Assembly: GCA_019059635.1 (NCBI GenBank) | Contig: JAGVRJ010000009.1 | Coordinates: 963,001-1,027,000, forward strand | Source: Proales similis | Lineage: Eukaryota; Rotifera; Eurotatoria; Ploima; Proalidae | Reading direction: 5' to 3' | Length of the DNA stretch: 64,000 nt | Shown here: positions 36,236 through 47,665 of the stretch, one piece after another | Position numbering within the stretch: position 1 is the stretch's first letter | Layout of the letters: the number at the start of each line of letters is the position of its first letter | Notes under the pieces: model-generated | Told to the model about the DNA's origin: nothing | Seen by the model: the letters and a program-made list of their open reading frames with translations, nothing else | The model's database searches: none | Position numbers and translations under genes: made by a program

Positions 36236-37911
36236 ATGCGAGGTTTTGAAAATCAGAATCTAAAATGTTCAAGATCACGTCGTGAGGGTATCAACGACGC
36301 GATCGAAGATTTAAGAATAGCATGCCCCTTTCCAATTCCGAACGTGTCCAAAATCAAAGTTGTCAAGCTGGCGCTCAGCTACCTTCAAAAGCAGAAGCAT
36401 TTCGCCGGTCTCTTGACGAGCCAATTTGAGCCTCTCAGTTTATTAGGCGCCGACGAGCTTAACCAGGCAAATATTCTTTTCCTGGTCAACTCTCTTTTTG
36501 AAGAATTTGAACCAAACTTTTCAAAAGATGGTCAACGGCTTTGTCGCATGCGTAAACAAAGAGGGCACCCTGATCGGCCTGAGCGACTCGTTCTCGGATT
36601 ATTTCATGTTGAAACCGGTTGGCACCAGCATTTCTGAGTTGCTATGCTCTCTCGCTCTTTACGCCTTTTTGCGCAGGTGGATGTTTTAGCAGCAAACGCG
36701 ACCATATTCGAGCTGCTAGATGAGCACGAAACTGAGGACATGAGACTTTTCTTACAGTTCTCACTCGGCATCAACTTTCATTCCATATTCCATTTGTCCG
36801 CAGCCAAAATCAAGCGAAAAGTCGAAAGAACTGATCAAAAGGTAATTCAGACTTGCGTCAATTTTTTCTTAATTCACTTGTTATTCATCTGATTTTGTTG
36901 CAAGCCGTTCAAGCTAAGAGCATCTTATCATGCTCAAAGTGACCTTTGGATTTTGACGTTTGAGCCTCTCCTGAGCAGTTTATTTCGTCAATTGCAGCTC
37001 AAGAAAGACGCGCTTGTGTTTAGCACCGTCAATCGGCCGAATCTGGACTTTGTCGAGCGCGATAATAAATTGGACAATCTGCTCGGTCTGAAGAAAACTC
37101 AAAGTGTTAATCTTTACTCGCTGGTGGCGCCCGATTCACTGCCAACAGTTTCCAAGCTACACCGAGAAGGCAGGCTTTTAGCTCTATTTTCAAACTGTTC
37201 ATAAACTGACGAGTCGCTTCGATTCTAGCTCTGAGCCAAGAGCCAAGTGCTCGAGTTGAACTTATAAAACTGATTCACAGCGACGGATATTTGCTTAATA
37301 GCCTGATTACGATCAGCTTCAACAGTCGCGGTAGTTTGGTTTGCAAGCTACAACTGTTAAAGTAAGCCACCATGCCAAGAGCTCGTCACCAGGGCATCCT
37401 AGCTCAAATATTTTTTAAAAGTGAAATGGAAGCAGAGGCTTTTCGTGATTACGGAGCTAACTTGTACTGGTCGGCAACACCTTCTGGCTCGCAACATTCT
37501 TCGCCGCAAGCCAGCAGTTTTGATGATCTTGTATTGGAAGAAGAACACGTTTGTTCTTCGCCCGCTCTTCCTTTTAGCGAAGGGCAAGCGATGAAAAGAA
37601 AATCACAAGAAGACTTGTACTATTTACCGTACAACTCAGACTTGCATTTCAGACAAAAAAGGTCAAGAACGCATGAACTTGACGAGCTTTCGTTTCAGAC
37701 GCCTGATAGTGATTGCTCACCTTGCCAAAGCTCCGGCTCGTCTATCGAATTTGAAGAGATCGATTCTCTCGAGCTTCCAGACGACCTTAAGCTGGTCGAA
37801 CTCTCTGCCAAAGATTTGAGTCTGCTCAAGCAAATTGAATTCGAAATATTTGAATACTTAGAACCGGTCGATGAGGGCGATTCATTATCGCTTGGCATTT
37901 TAGCATCGTAA
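36236..37911 (+). CDS. bHLH-PAS transcription factor, NPAS4/dysfusion-like
   Basis: Exons are 36236..36484, 36528..36617, 36677..36841, 36905..37169, 37229..37361 and 37422..37911, giving 1,392 nt and 463 aa. A basic helix-loop-helix covers about 10-55 (CSRSRREGINDAIEDLR). PAS-A starts near 84 (MVNGFVACVNKEGTLIGLSD), and PAS-B lies about 185-310. The C-terminal third is acidic with Leu-rich ends, as in activation domains. The run LKPVDVLAANATIFELLDEH aligns best in my memory with NPAS4/dysfusion, as does the end of PAS-B. NPAS4 proteins couple neuronal activity to transcription in vertebrates; dysfusion acts in insect tracheal fusion. The fourth intron starts with GC instead of GT. Other bHLH-PAS subfamilies cannot be excluded. 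AATAAA is at 38002..38007. Confidence 0.78.
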
Positions 37912-38109
37912 GCTTGAGAAGGCGCATATTTGAGAAAGCGCCTAGCGTTAGGTTTTTGATTGAAAGGAGAAAAAAAAACAGATTTACGACTTGTTTTTCT
38001 CAATAAATATTTGCGGCTTGTCACTTTTATTAGCACGACGTAGACTGATAGAGTGGCTGACTCCTATTAATTGGTGGATGCGGCACCGGCGCTCCCTTTT
38101 AGTCTGAGA

Positions 38110-39184
38110 ATGGTAAGCCAAGCAGAGCTGGCTTGGGATATTGAGCTGAAAGTGGTCGGCTCTTATTGCCTGTTCTTGGTGATAGTGGGCACTTTGTCAA
38201 ATCTTATCGCACTGTACATTTGTCTGAGAAAGAGACTTCGCTCGGTCACTACATTCATCTTCTTCTCATTCATCCTGCTGAACGACACTCTCTCGCTGTA
38301 CGGCTGGTGCCTCGATCACTTTCTTGACTCGTTTTTCCATCTACAAATCGAAGAGAGCAGCATATGGTTGTGCAAGATATTCCGTTTCTCACAGTTTGTC
38401 ACACTTCAGTGGTCCAGCTGGCTTCTGGTAAGATCTCTCCACTTTGATATCGAATGAACATGAAAAACCCAAGCTCTTGTTCAAGGTCTTTCTAACTCTC
38501 GACCGCTATCTGAGCATCACAATCAAGACGTGGCGCTCGCTTTACTTTCGTGTTAACCAGGCGATCATGGCCTCTATCCTTCTAGGCTTTTTCATCATGG
38601 TCCTCAACTCGCACATGCTTATATTGGCCGGCGAGCAAAAGGACGGAATAGTCAACTGCTACGGCCTCGACGGTTTCAAGGAGTGGACGCACATTTGGTC
38701 AAAAGTGCACGCGTTCACTTATTCGTTTGTGCCGTCGCTGGCCTTGATTGTGATCAACAGTTTTGTTGCTTACAATGCGCTTAAAAAGACAACAAAAATA
38801 AATCCCAAATCGGGCCAGTTTATATTGAAGAAGAAACGCCTGAGCCTGGCGATTGGAGTAGTCACGTTCGGCTTCATGATCGGAACCATACCCTCGGCGG
38901 TTGTCTCTGGCTTTGCCAACACCAGCAAGTCAGTGCCCGCCTCCAGCAAACTGATCTTGTTCATTTGTGACTCGGTGTCGTTCACCTATCACAGCTGTAA
39001 ATTCCAAATACTCGTCAAATTCAACTCGAATTTTCGTCAAGAATTTCGAACATTACTGAGCGAAATTTACGCCCGAATCCACCAAGTGCGGAGCTTGATC
39101 ACTAAGCGGCACAGTCCCAGCCATCAGCAGCCGCATCCGAAAATTCAAACAACGTCTAATTCAATCACCGACTACAGCTCGTGA
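38110..39184 (+). CDS. Rhodopsin-type G protein-coupled receptor, orphan
   Basis: Exons are 38110..38427 and 38486..39184, giving 1,017 nt and 338 aa. Seven hydrophobic segments are readable, beginning VGSYCLFLVIVGTLSNLIAL. The intron falls just before the end of TM3, and the junction reads LLVFLTLDRYLSI, so the DRY motif appears as LDRY. Cys in the first and second extracellular loops are present. The expected NPxxY at the end of TM7 is not recognisable. The tail is Ser/His/Pro-rich. ATG 38110 is the first Met in frame. The ligand is unknown; invertebrate peptide receptors of this kind are often lineage-specific. AATAAA is at 39262..39267. Confidence 0.8.
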
Positions 39185-39518
39185 GGGAAATCAATCAAAT
39201 TGAAGCAAGCTAACCTAATGGTCCTGTCCGCGCTTTATTCTGAACTTGGCGTTCGTTTTTAAATAAAAACTCTCATAGTTACTAATGCTTGCGTATATTT
39301 CTTTTAGTCGAAATGCTAAGAGCCAACTAGTTCGCGCTGAGTCATTGCTGCTTGAAATTATTACCAGCTGCGTTGAAGGCAAAGAGATGGATCGAATTAT
39401 GAAGAGACGACGATTAAAGCATAAAAAACATGCAATTCTGATTCATGTAGGCGATGGAGAATAAATCTAATATAAATAGCAAAAGAACCAGAGCTAAAGC
39501 GAACAATTCTCGACCAAA
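39185..39518. other. Intergenic region with a TATA box
   Basis: No gene. It carries the receptor poly(A) signal and the TATA element for the DUF4419 gene. Confidence 0.5.
39471..39478 (+). promoter_or_regulatory. TATA box of the DUF4419 gene
   Basis: TATAAATA stands 48 nt before the ATG at 39519, which would put transcription start roughly 15-20 nt before the start codon. Match and spacing are good for a core promoter with a very short leader. Confidence 0.55.
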
Positions 39519-40686
39519 ATGGTGGTTATCAAGCCCAACAACGTAAAGAAAGAAAACTTGAACAATGCAGATGTCAAGCTGATTGACATCCGTGAAGCCT
39601 TCTCTCGCCTGGTGAAAGTCGACCTTGATCACATTCAATTTGTGGGAGCGGAGAAAAATGAGCCTGTGCTCTCATGCGACATGCATCCGTTTGTTCAAGC
39701 ACTTTTCTTGGCCTATTCAAGACATTTGCCAGTTAGCATTCGTCCGGACGATATTTGGTATCTGATCACAAGTGGAGTAGCTGGCTACATCAACAAGAAC
39801 TCGGAGGCGGTCAGAGACAAGTTTGTTGAACACAAGGGCAAAAAGACGATCAATGTGAGACGAGACGATTTCGTCTTGGGCTCGACGTCCAATCCATGGA
39901 ATGAGGCAGTGGACGAGTTCGCTCAAAAAGTCAACGAGAACACCAGGAACAACGTGGCGCGGCTAATCACGGCAGACTTTACGAGCACCACGCCCGTGTC
40001 GCGACTCGTATCTCAGATTGTGCTCATGGACGCGATGCAGAAATACTTTGATTATCGCTTTACAACTATGTGCGGCATTCCAGAGATTAGATTAGAGGGC
40101 GAGAGAGCCGACTGGGACAAGCTGATTGCCAACACAAAAGCTCTTCTGAGTCTAGTTCCCGATCTTGCCCAAGTTTGGCTCCATAAAGCCGGCCTATCCG
40201 AAATTCTTGAGCAATTTTTGCACGCATACGACGGCAAATGCGACAATAAATTCTGGAATCAAATATTCAAATGTAAATATGCCCTAAAGACATCATTTCT
40301 GAGTGTCTGCTTTTATTTGTTTGAATTTGCCGTTTTTCTAATGTAAAATTAATTTGATTGCAGACGAAGGCGGATCCGGAGGGCCGTTCATCAGCGGCTG
40401 GATAATTGCCTTGTTTCCCTACTTGAGCGATGATCAGCTCAACCGCTATGTCTGGAGCGACAAGTGGAGCAGCATTGTTGCAAGTGACTTTGGCGCAGGT
40501 CTCGTCACTTCATCGTTCGATTATCACATGAATCAAGTGCCGTTTGTATGGAACTACTTGGGCATCGAAATAAAAATGCTATTCGTGGGCGGCATGCTCG
40601 GCTTGTCGGTCCACTCAGACTCGTGCGTGTCCACTGTGTTTGGCTACGGCGTTTGCGAGGACAAAATTCAACAAGCAAATCAGTAG
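39519..40686 (+). CDS. DUF4419-family protein of unknown function
   Basis: Exons are 39519..40272 and 40364..40686, giving 1,077 nt and 358 aa. The sequence follows the DUF4419 pattern as I know it: MHPFVQALFLAYSRHLPVSI, then PDDIWYLITSGVAGYINKN, a STTP motif (FTSTTPVSRLV), CGIPEIRLEG with a following DW, FWNQIFK, and after the intron GGSGGPFISGWI. No signal peptide or membrane span is evident. The biochemical function of the family is not established, so none is assigned. AATAAA is at 40735..40740, and the gene converges on a receptor gene 90 nt away. Confidence 0.85.
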
Positions 40687-40775
40687 TGGAGCGGTGTCTG
40701 CTTTGTTAGAAAAAGTATGAAATCGTTTTTTTCGAATAAACCCTGATCTTGGACCATTGCATGTTTTTTTTTTGC

Positions 40776-41696
40776 TCAACTATGATCAATGAGCGTGGAG
40801 AAAAATCGCTTGCGAAAGAAAGGGTTCATAAACATGCTGAGCAAGAAGGGCACCAGGTATTGAAGGTTGCGCAAGAAGCTGAATAGACTTTCCAAATAAG
40901 TTAGAATAAACATGGCCGTCTCATCGCGGTAGACTGAAATGTAAAAGTAATGTTTGACTATGCGAGAGGCAATGTAGGGGACGGAGAGCAGAAAGCTCAG
41001 TATGCTAATCAAGAACAGGAAAAGAATGAACTTTTTCTCTTTGCGAACGAGTCGATGTCGATTGCCGCCAAGACTTTGAAGAAACCGCTTCGAGTGTATG
41101 AGTTTGAACGCGATCAAAAAGTCGAGCACGAGCAAAAGCACAAACTGGAAGCCGACGTTGCCGAGCAGCTCGACCAAATCGAGCCAGAACAAGTGACTTG
41201 GATGATAGCGCTGGCAGTCATTGTAGTAGACAGTTCGGGTAAAGCTGAGCGCGTCCGACGATACGAACATCAAATGGGGCAGATTTACCAGCACGGCAAA
41301 GGTCATAAACGCCAGAATGGCAATGATCGGAAAGTGCTTGCGCTTGAACAAGTTGATGTATCTGCACTTGAGCTGAATGAACCGGTCTAGAAGAACAAAC
41401 ACGAGCCAGATTGAGGTGGCCAGCATCATTGTGTGACTGATGAAAGAGAATATGACGCAGACGAACGAGCCCGAGGCGAACTTCATCACAAAGAACGCGA
41501 TCATGTTCAAGTTCATCGACAAGGTCGAGTGCAGCAGGAATATGAGGAAGAAGATTTTTGTGGTCGACCGATTGAACAAATGCTTGTAGATAACCAGCAT
41601 GGTGACCACATTGAAAAAGGTTCCCATAGGCATGACCAGAATGGCAAACAAGTTGTCCATGGGCCCTGTTAGATCGTTCAAGTTTTCATCGTTCAT
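40776..41696 (-). CDS. Rhodopsin-type G protein-coupled receptor, orphan, single exon
   Basis: The frame of 306 aa has seven hydrophobic segments and no introns. TM1 is FAILVMPMGTFFNVVTMLVI, TM3 ends LVFVLLDRFIQLK (LDRF in place of DRY), and TM7 ends LSMFMNPFFRKRFF, an NPxF variant of NPxxY. Paired extracellular Cys are present (about residue 79 and in ECL2 near DCQRYHP). The protein is short, with almost no N- or C-terminal tail. It is not closely similar to the receptor at 38-39 kb. The ligand cannot be inferred. Confidence 0.8.
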   Translation of the reverse strand: MNDENLNDLTGPMDNLFAILVMPMGTFFNVVTMLVIYKHLFNRSTTKIFFLIFLLHSTLSMNLNMIAFFVMKFASGSFVCVIFSFISHTMMLATSIWLVFVLLDRFIQLKCRYINLFKRKHFPIIAILAFMTFAVLVNLPHLMFVSSDALSFTRTVYYNDCQRYHPSHLFWLDLVELLGNVGFQFVLLLVLDFLIAFKLIHSKRFLQSLGGNRHRLVRKEKKFILFLFLISILSFLLSVPYIASRIVKHYFYISVYRDETAMFILTYLESLFSFLRNLQYLVPFLLSMFMNPFFRKRFFSTLIDHS

Positions 41697-42003
41697 ATCC
41701 AGCCTTCAACAGCTCTAAAGCGCACTAATCAGAGAGATAAATAGAACAAAAACAACAACAATTGTTCTGTTTGAAACTGCGATTTTAGAATATTGCAAAC
41801 AAATGAGGCAGCTGCTTTTCTACTCTCGCACACAAGCAGAAAAGCCCGATGCATTCCTCTGACTCTGTTTGCCGCTCTTTGGGAGCGCAAATGGGTCTAG
41901 TCAATTGGCTTAGACGCCAGACGCCAGTGCGGCGGCCAACGATTATCAATCACCAGCAAAGATTAATTAGCAATCAACTTGCTTGCCTTGCTCTTTTTTT
42001 TTT

Positions 42004-42039
<36 letters not shown>

Positions 42040-42851
42040 CCTGGTGCATTTATGTGGATCGTTGCCAAATTGCGTAAGAAAAAGCACGGACCGCTTATCA
42101 CTGCAAACAGTGGTGAAACAGCGCGGTCGTGTTTACTTTTAATTATCTGCATTGAAGCGCCCTCTTAAAGCAAAAGGTTCTTCTTGCATTTGAGCAAAAA
42201 TAGGAGCATGGGCGCTTCAAACGCTGCCTTTCTTCATTTCTTAATTCATCTCCTGCTCTTGATCTAAAAGCCTCATTCTGTGAGAGGAGAGCGTCGGCTA
42301 GGAGGCAGCCGGCAAGGCAGACACACACCGGCGTGAGATCATCTTTCCGTACATGCCTTTCTCATTGCCTTCTCTAATTGAGTGTGAAATCGGTTGCCGA
42401 ATCGAATGAATGCCGCATCGTAACGTAATCACCGACGACTGCGTGAAAGTCTAGCTAGGCAAGCTCTTCTCTCTTCGCTCCTTTTCTTTTTATTGTTTAT
42501 AGGCTAAAGATTAGGGGAGAGATCGATTGCAGCAGTGTCGAGATCTAATCGCTCTGGCATTAGAGTACCAATGCCAAAGCTGTCGGCGTGTTAATGTTAG
42601 CTAATAGTCTATGGGATCGGGATGTGTTCGCTTAAGTAAATTGGTCTGGAAGATGATGATTGTTAACATTAATCATGTTCAGGCAGTGAGCGCCTTTTCG
42701 AAGCAAGAGTGAAGCAAGAAGTTGAACTTTTGATCACATTTTAAATGTCCCAGGAGTCGATGATCAATTATTTGATCTTTCAGCTCGACTAGCGATTCCA
42801 CGTCTTGGCCTTAATTTGCATAGACGAGCGATTAATTTGCGACTATTTCAA
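41697..42851. other. Intergenic region with a CA repeat, no gene seen
   Basis: Between the single-exon receptor and the 3' end of NUP133, the only clear structure is the CA dinucleotide repeat listed separately. Short open frames here cross the repeat or are AT-rich and look like chance. Confidence 0.45.
42007..42037. repeat. (CA)n microsatellite
   Basis: Fifteen uninterrupted CA units preceded by a T-rich tract. Confidence 0.98.
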
Positions 42852-45800
42852 TTAGGCCAGAGCGGGAGTGTCACTCAAGTGGCTGCCGCTCTGCTCTGTC
42901 ATTTCATGCCTACCATTGCGCTGTAGGCTGCAAATAGTCCGGAAAAATTTCGTCTTTTCAATAAAGCTCTCTATTTGACTCTGATCAATTACTTTCTCCC
43001 AGCTACATACGCAAACAAAACTAATTTCAACTATTTGGAGTCCTTGGCATCTATCATCGCTTACTTGTCAGTCAATATCGCATGCACAAGCACCTCGACC
43101 TTGAAAGCGTCTAGCTTCTCTCTGCCGAACTAATCACATTAAGTAAATAAGCAATGATTCCTCAAATTTCAGCACCAATCATGCCCACTTGTCTATTTTG
43201 CGCCAGATAATCGACGAGATCGAACGCCTTGGCGAAATCGTTTTCTGTTGCTTCTTTGTTTTCCACGTAAATCTTCAATGTTCAATGCTGCTTTACTCAA
43301 CGTCGGTCGACGCCCAATCCAACTGTTACCTTAATCAGCTCATCCGGCTCGTATACAGAGATCTGCTCGAGTCTGTAGCCCAGTTTGCGCATTTGGGCCG
43401 GCGCGACGTACTCAATATACGACAAATATTCGAGTTGATTGTTGAGCTTTTCCAGACGCCGCTCGGCCATGTCCTGATCTTCGCCAGCTGCGATTAGAGC
43501 CAGCTTACTCAAGCTCAGCATTGTCTAGAGCATTCCAGCGATTGCGGTGAATAAGACGTTCGATTGATTGAAATCAGAGTTTTACTTTTTGTTTGATGAA
43601 CGACTCTTGCTCGTTTAGGCCAAGTTGCTCAAGAATGCATGAACCCTTTTTTTTTTGTTAAGGCGAGTTGGATCGAGGCCCAAATTGATGATTGCCAGTC
43701 ACATTACCTGCGCAAATTCTTCTTTCTTGAAATTCTTTATCCAAGCGAGGCTTTCGTGCTTGTCAAATGCGGAGGATACATCGGCGCGATAGATGAGCTG
43801 ACTCTTGAACAGAAATGTCATTTTTCGCTTCTCCTTAAAGTACTTGACGATGTAGTCGGCGAAGCCCTTTTTAATTGAAACGTTGATTTTTCAAATACAT
43901 CGCTAAAGATCAAATGAGCCTCTTACTTGGCTTCCGAACTTGTCCAAGTAGACCGAGAGAAGCTCAGGGTCTGCGTTCACTTCACAAATGTACGCCAGCG
44001 TTCTAAAGTCTTCGAACTGTTCGGCGAGTTTTGTTGCATTGTCGAGCTGCTTGTTTTTCACTTAAAGTGACACTCAATCGCTTTTAAATTGAAACGTGGC
44101 AATTGAGAAAGCAAGACGCTTACAATAGACCTCGGCCAGGTTCGCCTTTAGCTCGTCATAATTTCTCTTGAACGTTGAATACGTCTCTGGCATTTTTCTT
44201 GCATCGATTGATTTCAGCCGAAGCTCGTATTCGCCTAATATGAGCTTGTCCATGTCAAACATGAACTGAAGAATTTTCGACTTGTTCTCTAAATTGACAC
44301 AGTTCGCCAAGCCGAACTCGCTGCTCAGCTTGTGCTGGAAGAAATTCGGTTTGAGACTGAGATCGAGCGAATTGGAAGCAAAAAGAGCCCAAGTCGAACC
44401 TGTTTGATGCAAACGTTCAGAATCGAGACAGATACGTTGCTGAGCTCTTTAAGAGGCAAAAACGGCCACCGAATGAGCTCGATGCCGACCGGTTCGTGCA
44501 CGCTCAGATCGTAGAGACGCGCCTTGTCCTCTCGGTAGAAGAGCGAGGTTTGGAGCAGTCGCTTGAGTGTTAGGCAGCGTTAGAATTGACTCAGTTGACT
44601 GAATGAAAGGGCGCTCGCATACACTGAAAAACAAGAGTGCATCGGTGAGGTAGACAATCGCCTGCTCGTTACTGTTTGATTTGATCACTTCGTTTTCGGC
44701 CATGTACAGCGCATTGAATATGTCATCGATTTTTGAAATCTGATCAAATTCACGCGATCGAGTAAAGAAGCTTTGTCAAGTTCAGCGTCAAACTCTTACG
44801 CGTCTGAAGAACAGATCGTGCGGGTAGATGTGAATAGAAGGAGCCTCGTCTCGGCTTTTCACCACCAGTTCAATTGCTTCGTTGACAAACTTTTGATTTC
44901 TTGCTCGCATTGTTGATCAGAATCCTCGATGACTTAGTTATGATGCAAGCTTACTTGCTGGATAGGGTCTCTCTGATAATCAGCGCCAACTGAAGCTTTT
45001 CGCCGTGCTCCATGAGTGCATATTTACTCGGCATCTCCCGGCCGTTGTGCTGAACTGTGCTGAGCTAAACAGATTTTTTTTTTCGCTCTCGTTTTCCGTC
45101 GTTCATAGTCGATAAATAGAGACTTACTTCAGAGAGGAGCTGATACTTTTTCAAAAATGTCATGAAATACTCGTGCAGCTTAATTTTGCCCTTTATCTGA
45201 TTGCTGATGATCACACTTGTGTTGAGCGATTTTGATTTGAGACTGCCCGACTCGGCCCATCGAGGGTCGTGTGCAGGCATGTCGTCGATAAGCTTCTCGC
45301 TTAGCGACACACAAACAAAGTCAAGTCGCTTCTCCAGCATGCTTGTCTCGTAAAGCTCATCTATTAAATTTTGACTTTCTCTCTTTGAAAGGGCCAGAAG
45401 AAGTGAGTGAACGCTTCAAATCGGCTTCTAATCTGCTCTTACTTCATCCTTTCTCAAATAGCATTGGAACGCCTCTTTGAACTTGTTGAGCAGAATCTGA
45501 TCCGAATGAGCCATTGAGGTGAACGTCAAATCAAACGACTGTCGACCCAGTCGCAAGGTCGTGTTCTCTTCCATGTTCTGAAATGATGTGTTCGACGGCT
45601 CCTTACAAAGCAAATTGGTCACATTCAAGCTGCCCAGATTGCTCGAGGTGGACGTGTCCATTGACTGGTTGGCCATGTTGATCGAGTCCTCTTCTTCAAT
45701 GCTGAGACGGGGCGAGTTGTCTTTGCTTCGAATCATTCCGTGGTTGAGCGAAAAGAACACCAGATCGGAATCGACAAAGCTGCTCGCAACGATACGATCG

Positions 45801-47484
45801 CCCAGTGTGTTGAATTTCGACTCGCCAGCGCAGTCCAGATTAGGACCGGTGAATGCGACCACCAGATTGGAATGATGAATATAAAACGAGTGACGATCGT
45901 CCATGGCATGAAGCGTGAACTGCTTCAGCGCGTCCTTTTCATCAAACTGATGTTGTTGGCCTACAAAGTTGTTTGAGATAGAGCCTATTTACCTGCTTGC
46001 TGATCGAGTAGTCCAAAAGATGGAGAAGCTTAAATTTGAACTCATTGTCAGAGTTGAATGTGTCCCATTCGCCTTTGACAGCAAATTATTAGATTTGGCG
46101 CCAAACTGCGGGAATGGTTCGAGCAAACCGATGACGAATCTTGGCACAACGTCTTCGATCATCACCAGAATGTAGAGCGAGTTTCTTCAGCAACTTGGTC
46201 ACAGAGCGACGATTCAAACCAGACTTTGCTTCACTCACTTGGTTATGGAGCCGCTGTGGAAAGTGATGCCGATTCTGGTCGAATCATGATTGAGAGCCAG
46301 GTACTCTTCGTAAATGATCTTCTCTACATTTGTTTGAGAGACCATCTGTGCACAATCTAATGCAGGAAATTCAAGAAATCAAGCGCAAAAGGTTAGAATG
46401 TCCCTACGGCCAATGTCTTCTCGCCAGTTATTCTCCACTTGTGAAGGCTTTTGTCGATCAGCAGGTAAAAGTCTTGGCTGTCTTTGTATCGCATGAAAGA
46501 GGTGAATTTCTTCAAGTAGCAAGTCAGTTCAGTAGGCTTGTTGTCGCTTAGGTCGACTAGGCTTACTTGAGAGCCTCGGCCAAGTGCGCCGGATCCGCCG
46601 AATATGAACGATGTCATTCTTCGGCCTACGCTCGACAGGAGACCCGACGAACAGTCGATCTGGCGGCAAATGGGTGTTGGCTTTGCGAAAATTGCTCATT
46701 CGAGTTGCAAAAACGAACAGAAATTTTTTGAGCTTGTTACTTTTCCGTCAATATCTTCGATCAGAATGCTCCACAAGTTTCCTTGAATGGTCACAACCAT
46801 GTAAAAGTTTTCCTTTTAAAATGTATCGTTTACGCCTCCGAGCGGGTTGGATCGGCAAATTGGCTGAACTCTACCTGAATTGAGACGAGCTGAGAGACCT
46901 CGTCGGCAGGTGCCAGATCGAACTTGGTATCAACACACAGATACTGGTTGAATATTGACGGCCAGTAGCGAACGTAGCCTTCGACCGTCACACACAAACC
47001 GACATATTCTTTGTTATCACGGCATTCGATATGTACACAGTTCGATTTGATGAGCATCGATCGACTCGGCGGAATGGTCAGCTCGTAGCATTGGATGTTC
47101 TGTTTTCAAGTTTGATTTTCAACATTTAGGCAACAACCAGCAGCCAAGGCCACTCACTTTAAGCGACTTTTTCAACTTCCACACAAAAATCTTCTTGTCG
47201 TGCGCCAGACATACGTGACCGTTGTCGATAACGGTGGCCATCAGCGTCGCATCCTTTGACTTGAGCTGAAAAATGATTTCGTTTATTTTGATTGGCAGCG
47301 GCGCCTTGTACGACTCGAGAATTGCATCGTTGTAGACTGAGTTGCCGAGAAGACTGCGATTTCGTACGCCGGCTGGCGTAAGTATCGGACTGAATATCTC
47401 GTTTTTAGTGCGAAGGCTTTGACTTCTGGTCACGCGAGCCGAAGCCGGAGTGGTCAGTGCCGATTTCTTGCCTGGCGTGAACAT
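42852..47484 (-). CDS. NUP133: Nucleoporin Nup133
   Basis: Nup133 is a scaffold subunit of the Y (Nup107-160) complex of the nuclear pore. Twenty-one exons run from 47484..47158, 47099..46875, 46812..46741, 46680..46408, 46345..46239, 46184..46129, 46072..45993, 45946..45443, 45382..45128, 45064..44955, 44899..44800, 44739..44623, 44561..44400, 44334..44124, 44060..43927, 43866..43708, 43645..43586, 43524..43330, 43272..43189 and 43099..43065 to 43020..42852. The sum is 3,435 nt and 1,144 aa (human: about 1,156). A disordered Ser/Thr N-terminus precedes the beta-propeller (VEGYVRYWPS; RRMTSFIFGG in the membrane-sensing loop position) and the helical stack, where DDMPAHDPRWAES and SLSKLALIAAGEDQDM match human. 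The last two exons are short and less certain. OPA1 ends 182 nt upstream on the same strand. Confidence 0.92.
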
Positions 47485-47665
47485 GCTAAAAATAAAACCG
47501 AGAGCGGTTAGCAGCATACACCGATATGAATCGATCTGGTAGACGCTCATGCCTACAACCCTCACCACATGGCTTCGACCCACAAAGCGCAGACGCTCAA
47601 GAGCTTAAAAACGTTTATTTCGATCAGTGAATGGATGTTCAGCTTGTTCAGCCGGTTTCGTTCAT

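Noticed and set aside
41849-42168. Small proteins across the CA repeat
   Set aside because: They consist largely of repeat-encoded His/Thr and have no other support.
46393-46567. Intron in NUP133 starting at GTAAGC (46566)
   Set aside because: No acceptor in the right phase follows, and the unspliced frame leads directly into the conserved DFYLLIDKSLHKW segment.
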